NCBI GenBank assembly: GCA_019690055.1
Contig: JADGGF010000144.1
Location: forward strand, 1 to 9,428
DNA: 9,428 bases
Direction: 5' to 3'
Origin: Micromonosporaceae bacterium
GTDB lineage: Bacteria > Actinomycetota > Actinomycetes > Mycobacteriales > Micromonosporaceae
Part shown: positions 8,301 through 9,428 of the stretch, one piece after another
Numbering within the stretch: the first letter of the stretch is position 1
How the letters are laid out: every line of letters starts with the position of its first letter
Position numbers and translations under genes: made by a program
Notes under the pieces: model-generated
Told to the model about the DNA's origin: nothing
Seen by the model: only the letters and a program-made list of their open reading frames with translations
Databases searched by the model: none

Positions 8301-9108
8301 GGTGGTGGATTCGGTGTCGGCGTCGTCGGTGTCGTTGTCGTGGGGGGCGTCGACGGATGATGTGGGGGGTGTTCGGTATGAGGTGTTGCGGGACGGGGTG
8401 TTGGTTGGGTCGACGTCGTTGACGAGTTTTGTGGATACGACGGTGTCGGCTGAGTCGACGTACTCGTATGTGGTGCGGGCGGTTGATGCGGCGGGTAACA
8501 CGTCGTCGAGTGATGCGTTGTCGGTGACGACGTTGCCGGCGTGGTTGGTGTTTGGTGATGGGTTCGAGTCGGGTGGCTTGGGGCTGTGGAACCCGGTTGC
8601 TGATCTCGGGGTGCAGAGTGATGTGGTGCACTCGGGTGGGTACGCGGTTCGGCAGACGAGTTCGGGGACGGCGACGTATGCGTACCGGGATCTGTCGGGT
8701 GGCTATGGCGAGTTGTGGATCTCGGGTTGGGTTTATGTGGTGAGTCGGTCGACGTCGGTGAACCTGTTTGGGTTCCGGGCGTCGACGGGTGCGTCGATTG
8801 TCAATGTGTATGTGGACAGTCGGGGTCTGTTGTCGTTGCGTAACAACGCTGGGGGGGTGACCACGTACAGCACGACGGTGGTGCCGGTGGGGTCCTGGCA
8901 TCGGGTGGTGCTGCATGCGGTGGTCAATGGTTCGTCCAGCCGCCTGGACGTGACGTTCGACGGGGTTGTGGTGCCCGAGTTGACGTTGACCGGGCAGGAC
9001 CTGGGGACCAAGCCGATCGCCCGGGTGCAGTTGGGGGAGACCTCCACCGGCCGCACCTACGACGTGATCATCGACGACCTGCTGGTCTCGGCGGCGCCGG
9101 TCAGCTGA
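5383..9108 (+). CDS. Secreted purple-acid-phosphatase-type metallophosphoesterase with FN3 and LamG-like repeats
   Basis: Start 5383 is chosen from GGAGG 9 bases upstream, the ATGA overlap with gene 3, and the resulting signal peptide (residues 1-28, ending VHA). The 1241-residue product has a PAP-type N-terminal FN3-like domain (38-138) and a metallophosphoesterase domain (145-490). Metal-ligand motifs are in the expected order: SDSGD (D152), TGDIVH (D191), GNH (N236), FFHFP (H352) and NGHSH (H394, H396). The Tyr that usually follows GDxx in PAPs is H194. Then come FN3 domains at about 495-585 and 588-676, each with DNxGVxxY and DxAGN signatures, and two copies of FN3 (679-768; 964-1053) plus a LamG-like jelly-roll domain (770-951; 1055-1236). 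The copies are identical over 279 residues. There is no C-terminal anchor or LPXTG, so the protein is probably released or glycan-bound. Likely role: hydrolysis of an extracellular phosphomonoester, perhaps on a glycopolymer (inferred). Confidence 0.9.
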   Translation: MSSRWLRSALAATAAALLTVVVSRPVHAELPGASAALTRAPYLTDLTAGSIRVNWATATQTTGVVKYGPAGDCTANTVPASVVGTPITVNGVTEYQHSVALTGLQPGTTYCYRVYTGGPESTDLLGANPSPQFTTLSPVGSTEPFSFVVLSDSGDTTNSTGNNDGSLNQNQASIHAQIAASGARFAIVTGDIVHPSGSPTNYGDLNQTGPNVSSFFGPQYWAVPGQSVPLYVASGNHAKNATFLSTFPQTSVAAGSGGVNGLVSYPSYFGSNPGDFATTYYAFSMGNVRFYVLEAAWQDTNVGSADGGACGTYCAKYQVDHAAHWTVDSAQYQWLAADLAAHPGGLKFAFFHFPLRSDDKSQPSSVYLQNTPGSTGSLEELLHEHGVNLVFNGHSHTYQRLVAPPGGVPSYVLGGGGGRLVAVGNAPGGCSTMNAYALGWSYSSGGSSCGAASKPTSPAQVHHFVKVTVDGTGVTVTPINALGQAFDVVRYDFAPDAVAPSAPGNLTANLAPGAGRVTLQWTGATDNIGVAAYDIYRGGVWLATTTGTARSYVDTSAGPGASYVYEVRARDLAGNATGATVAVGNPDTIPPSVPTNVQASATGPTSVTISWGPSSDNVGVTSYTVRRDGQPVATTSDTTYVDTGLTPGSTHQYTVSATDAAGNHSAFSQPATATTEPDSSPPSVPSGLVVDSVSASSVSLSWGASTDDVGGVRYEVLRDGVLVGSTSLTSFVDTTVSAESTYSYVVRAVDAAGNTSSSDALSVTTLPAWLVFGDGFESGGLGLWNPVADLGVQSDVVHSGGYAVRQTSSGTATYAYRDLSGGYGELWISGWVYVVSRSTSVNLFGFRASTGASIVNVYVDSRGLLSLRNNAGGVTTYSTTVVPVGSWHRVVLHAVVNGSSSRLDVTFDGVVVPELTLTGQDLGTKPIARVQLGETSTGRTYDVIIDDLLVSTAPMDAATTEPDSSPPSVPSGLVVDSVSASSVSLSWGASTDDVGGVRYEVLRDGVLVGSTSLTSFVDTTVSAESTYSYVVRAVDAAGNTSSSDALSVTTLPAWLVFGDGFESGGLGLWNPVADLGVQSDVVHSGGYAVRQTSSGTATYAYRDLSGGYGELWISGWVYVVSRSTSVNLFGFRASTGASIVNVYVDSRGLLSLRNNAGGVTTYSTTVVPVGSWHRVVLHAVVNGSSSRLDVTFDGVVVPELTLTGQDLGTKPIARVQLGETSTGRTYDVIIDDLLVSAAPVS
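7399..8235 (+). repeat. Perfect 837-bp direct repeat, copy 1 (FN3 + LamG-like module)
   Basis: This block is identical base for base to 8254-9090, at an offset of 855 bases (285 codons, in frame). It encodes residues 673-951 of the metallophosphoesterase: a TTEPDSSPPSVPSG linker, an FN3 domain and a LamG-like domain. Flanks differ immediately outside (G at 7398 versus C at 8253; A at 8236 versus G at 9091). The 18-base spacer between copies encodes TAPMDA. I compared the two copies line by line and found no difference, including synonymous sites. Confidence 0.97.
8254..9090 (+). repeat. Perfect 837-bp direct repeat, copy 2 (FN3 + LamG-like module)
   Basis: Second copy of 7399-8235, encoding residues 958-1236. 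It ends five codons before the stop of the gene, so the protein terminates directly after the second LamG-like domain. Identity at silent positions indicates a recent duplication or continuing gene conversion. Confidence 0.97.
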
Positions 9109-9120
9109 CCGGCCGGCGCC
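9093..9120. terminator. Candidate bidirectional terminator hairpin at the convergent gene ends
   Basis: Bases 9096-9113 form an 18-base perfect palindrome that can fold as a 7-bp GC-rich stem (GCCGGTC/GACCGGC) with an AGCT loop. An alternative 8-bp stem pairs GGCGCCGG (9093-9100) with CCGGCGCC (9113-9120). It sits across both stop codons of convergent genes, where a two-way terminator is expected. There is no T-tract on either side, which is common for actinomycete terminators, but termination is inferred from position and symmetry only. Confidence 0.5.
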
Positions 9121-9428
9121 CGGGACCCGTGGCTCGCAGGTGGCGTCGGGAGCGGACGGCGACGGCGGTGCTGAGGACGACGCCGATGACCAGGGGGAGG
9201 AGCGTGAGCGGGGTGGCGTCCTCGGCGGCCACGACGGCGGCGCCGAGCAGCGCGTACGTCACCGCCGATGGGGAGCTGGCGAGCAGCGTCCCGACGGCGT
9301 AGTCGCGCACCCGCACGCCCGAGGCGCCGTACGCGTATCCGACCAGCCCGTAGGGTGCCACCGGCAGCGACCGGACGGCGGCCACGGCCAGGGCACCCTC
9401 CCGGGTGATCCACTGCTCGGTGGCTGCC
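9101..9428 (-). CDS. TVP38/TMEM64 (DedA-like, VTT domain) membrane protein, C-terminal part
   Basis: Only the last 108 residues lie in the window; the reading frame runs open through the window edge at 9428, so the true start is outside. The GTG at 9385 is an internal codon rather than a likely start, because residues upstream of it (TEQWITREGALAVAAVRSLP) continue the family pattern. The stretch RSLPVAPYGLVGYAYGASGV, followed by RVRDYAVGT and SAVTYALLG, fits the conserved C-terminal half of the SNARE-associated/VTT domain of TVP38/DedA-like proteins, which has a re-entrant hairpin and an R..P..P..L..Y.aG signature. A last hydrophobic helix (PLTLLPLVIGVVLSTAVAV) precedes a basic tail. These proteins are inner-membrane proteins linked to lipid or polyprenyl-phosphate translocation. 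The gene converges on gene 4 with an 8-base overlap and is probably an independent transcription unit. Confidence 0.82.
   Translation of the reverse strand, partial: AATEQWITREGALAVAAVRSLPVAPYGLVGYAYGASGVRVRDYAVGTLLASSPSAVTYALLGAAVVAAEDATPLTLLPLVIGVVLSTAVAVRSRRHLRATGPGRRPVS

Noticed and set aside
5470..8916. Minus-strand open frame of 1148 codons antisense to the metallophosphoesterase gene
   Set aside because: Its product is Arg/His/Pro-rich low-complexity sequence with no recognisable domain. It mirrors the plus-strand codon pattern of a GC-rich gene and repeats wherever the plus-strand module repeats. The plus frame has a signal peptide, catalytic motifs and FN3 domains.
7399..9090. The direct repeat as a mobile element or CRISPR-like array
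   Set aside because: Both copies are in-frame protein domains (FN3 and LamG-like) with no transposase, terminal inverted repeats, or short regularly spaced units.
9057..9413. Minus-strand frame of 118 codons overlapping the VTT gene
   Set aside because: Arg/Gly-rich product without hydrophobic segments. The neighbouring minus frame has VTT-domain motifs and membrane helices and stays open to the window edge.

Overview
The window is very GC-rich and densely coding, with codons strongly biased to G or C in the third position, four translationally coupled genes and several secreted or membrane-anchored multidomain proteins. This points to a high-GC actinomycete. A Micromonosporaceae- or Streptomyces-like host is plausible, but no marker gene here fixes the genus.

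Layout: four plus-strand genes run head to tail and fill bases 1-9108. (1) 1-1605 is a polytopic GT39/PMT-type glycosyltransferase. (2) 1602-3056 is a secreted, C-terminally anchored protein with the phosphoesterase (phospholipase C/AcpA-like) fold, whose catalytic motifs appear to be lost. (3) 3053-5386 is a membrane protein with extracytoplasmic beta-rich domains, a transmembrane hairpin, a GH99-like endomannosidase-type domain with its catalytic Glu pair intact, and a C-terminal membrane anchor. (4) 5383-9108 is a large secreted purple-acid-phosphatase-type metallophosphoesterase, followed by two FN3 domains and two copies of an FN3 + LamG-like module. Each of the three junctions is a 4-base ATGA stop/start overlap, so the genes are almost certainly co-transcribed and translationally coupled. 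The promoter lies outside the window. On the minus strand, 9101-9428 holds the C-terminal part of a TVP38/DedA-like (VTT) membrane protein, convergent with gene 4 and overlapping it by 8 bases inside a perfect palindrome.

How the genes may work together (inference): all four products act at or outside the membrane. One would transfer a sugar from a polyprenyl-phosphate carrier, one looks like a pseudo-phosphoesterase, one is a membrane-tethered endo-glycosidase, and one is a secreted metallophosphatase with adhesive or binding modules. Together they look like a surface-glycan assembly or remodelling set. No substrate can be named from the sequence.

The most notable observations are the apparent loss of catalytic residues at several separate motifs in gene 2; the perfect 837-bp in-frame direct repeat in gene 4, which has foreign-looking codon use; the unusual architecture of gene 3; a single TTA codon in gene 2; and the palindrome shared by the two convergent stop codons.
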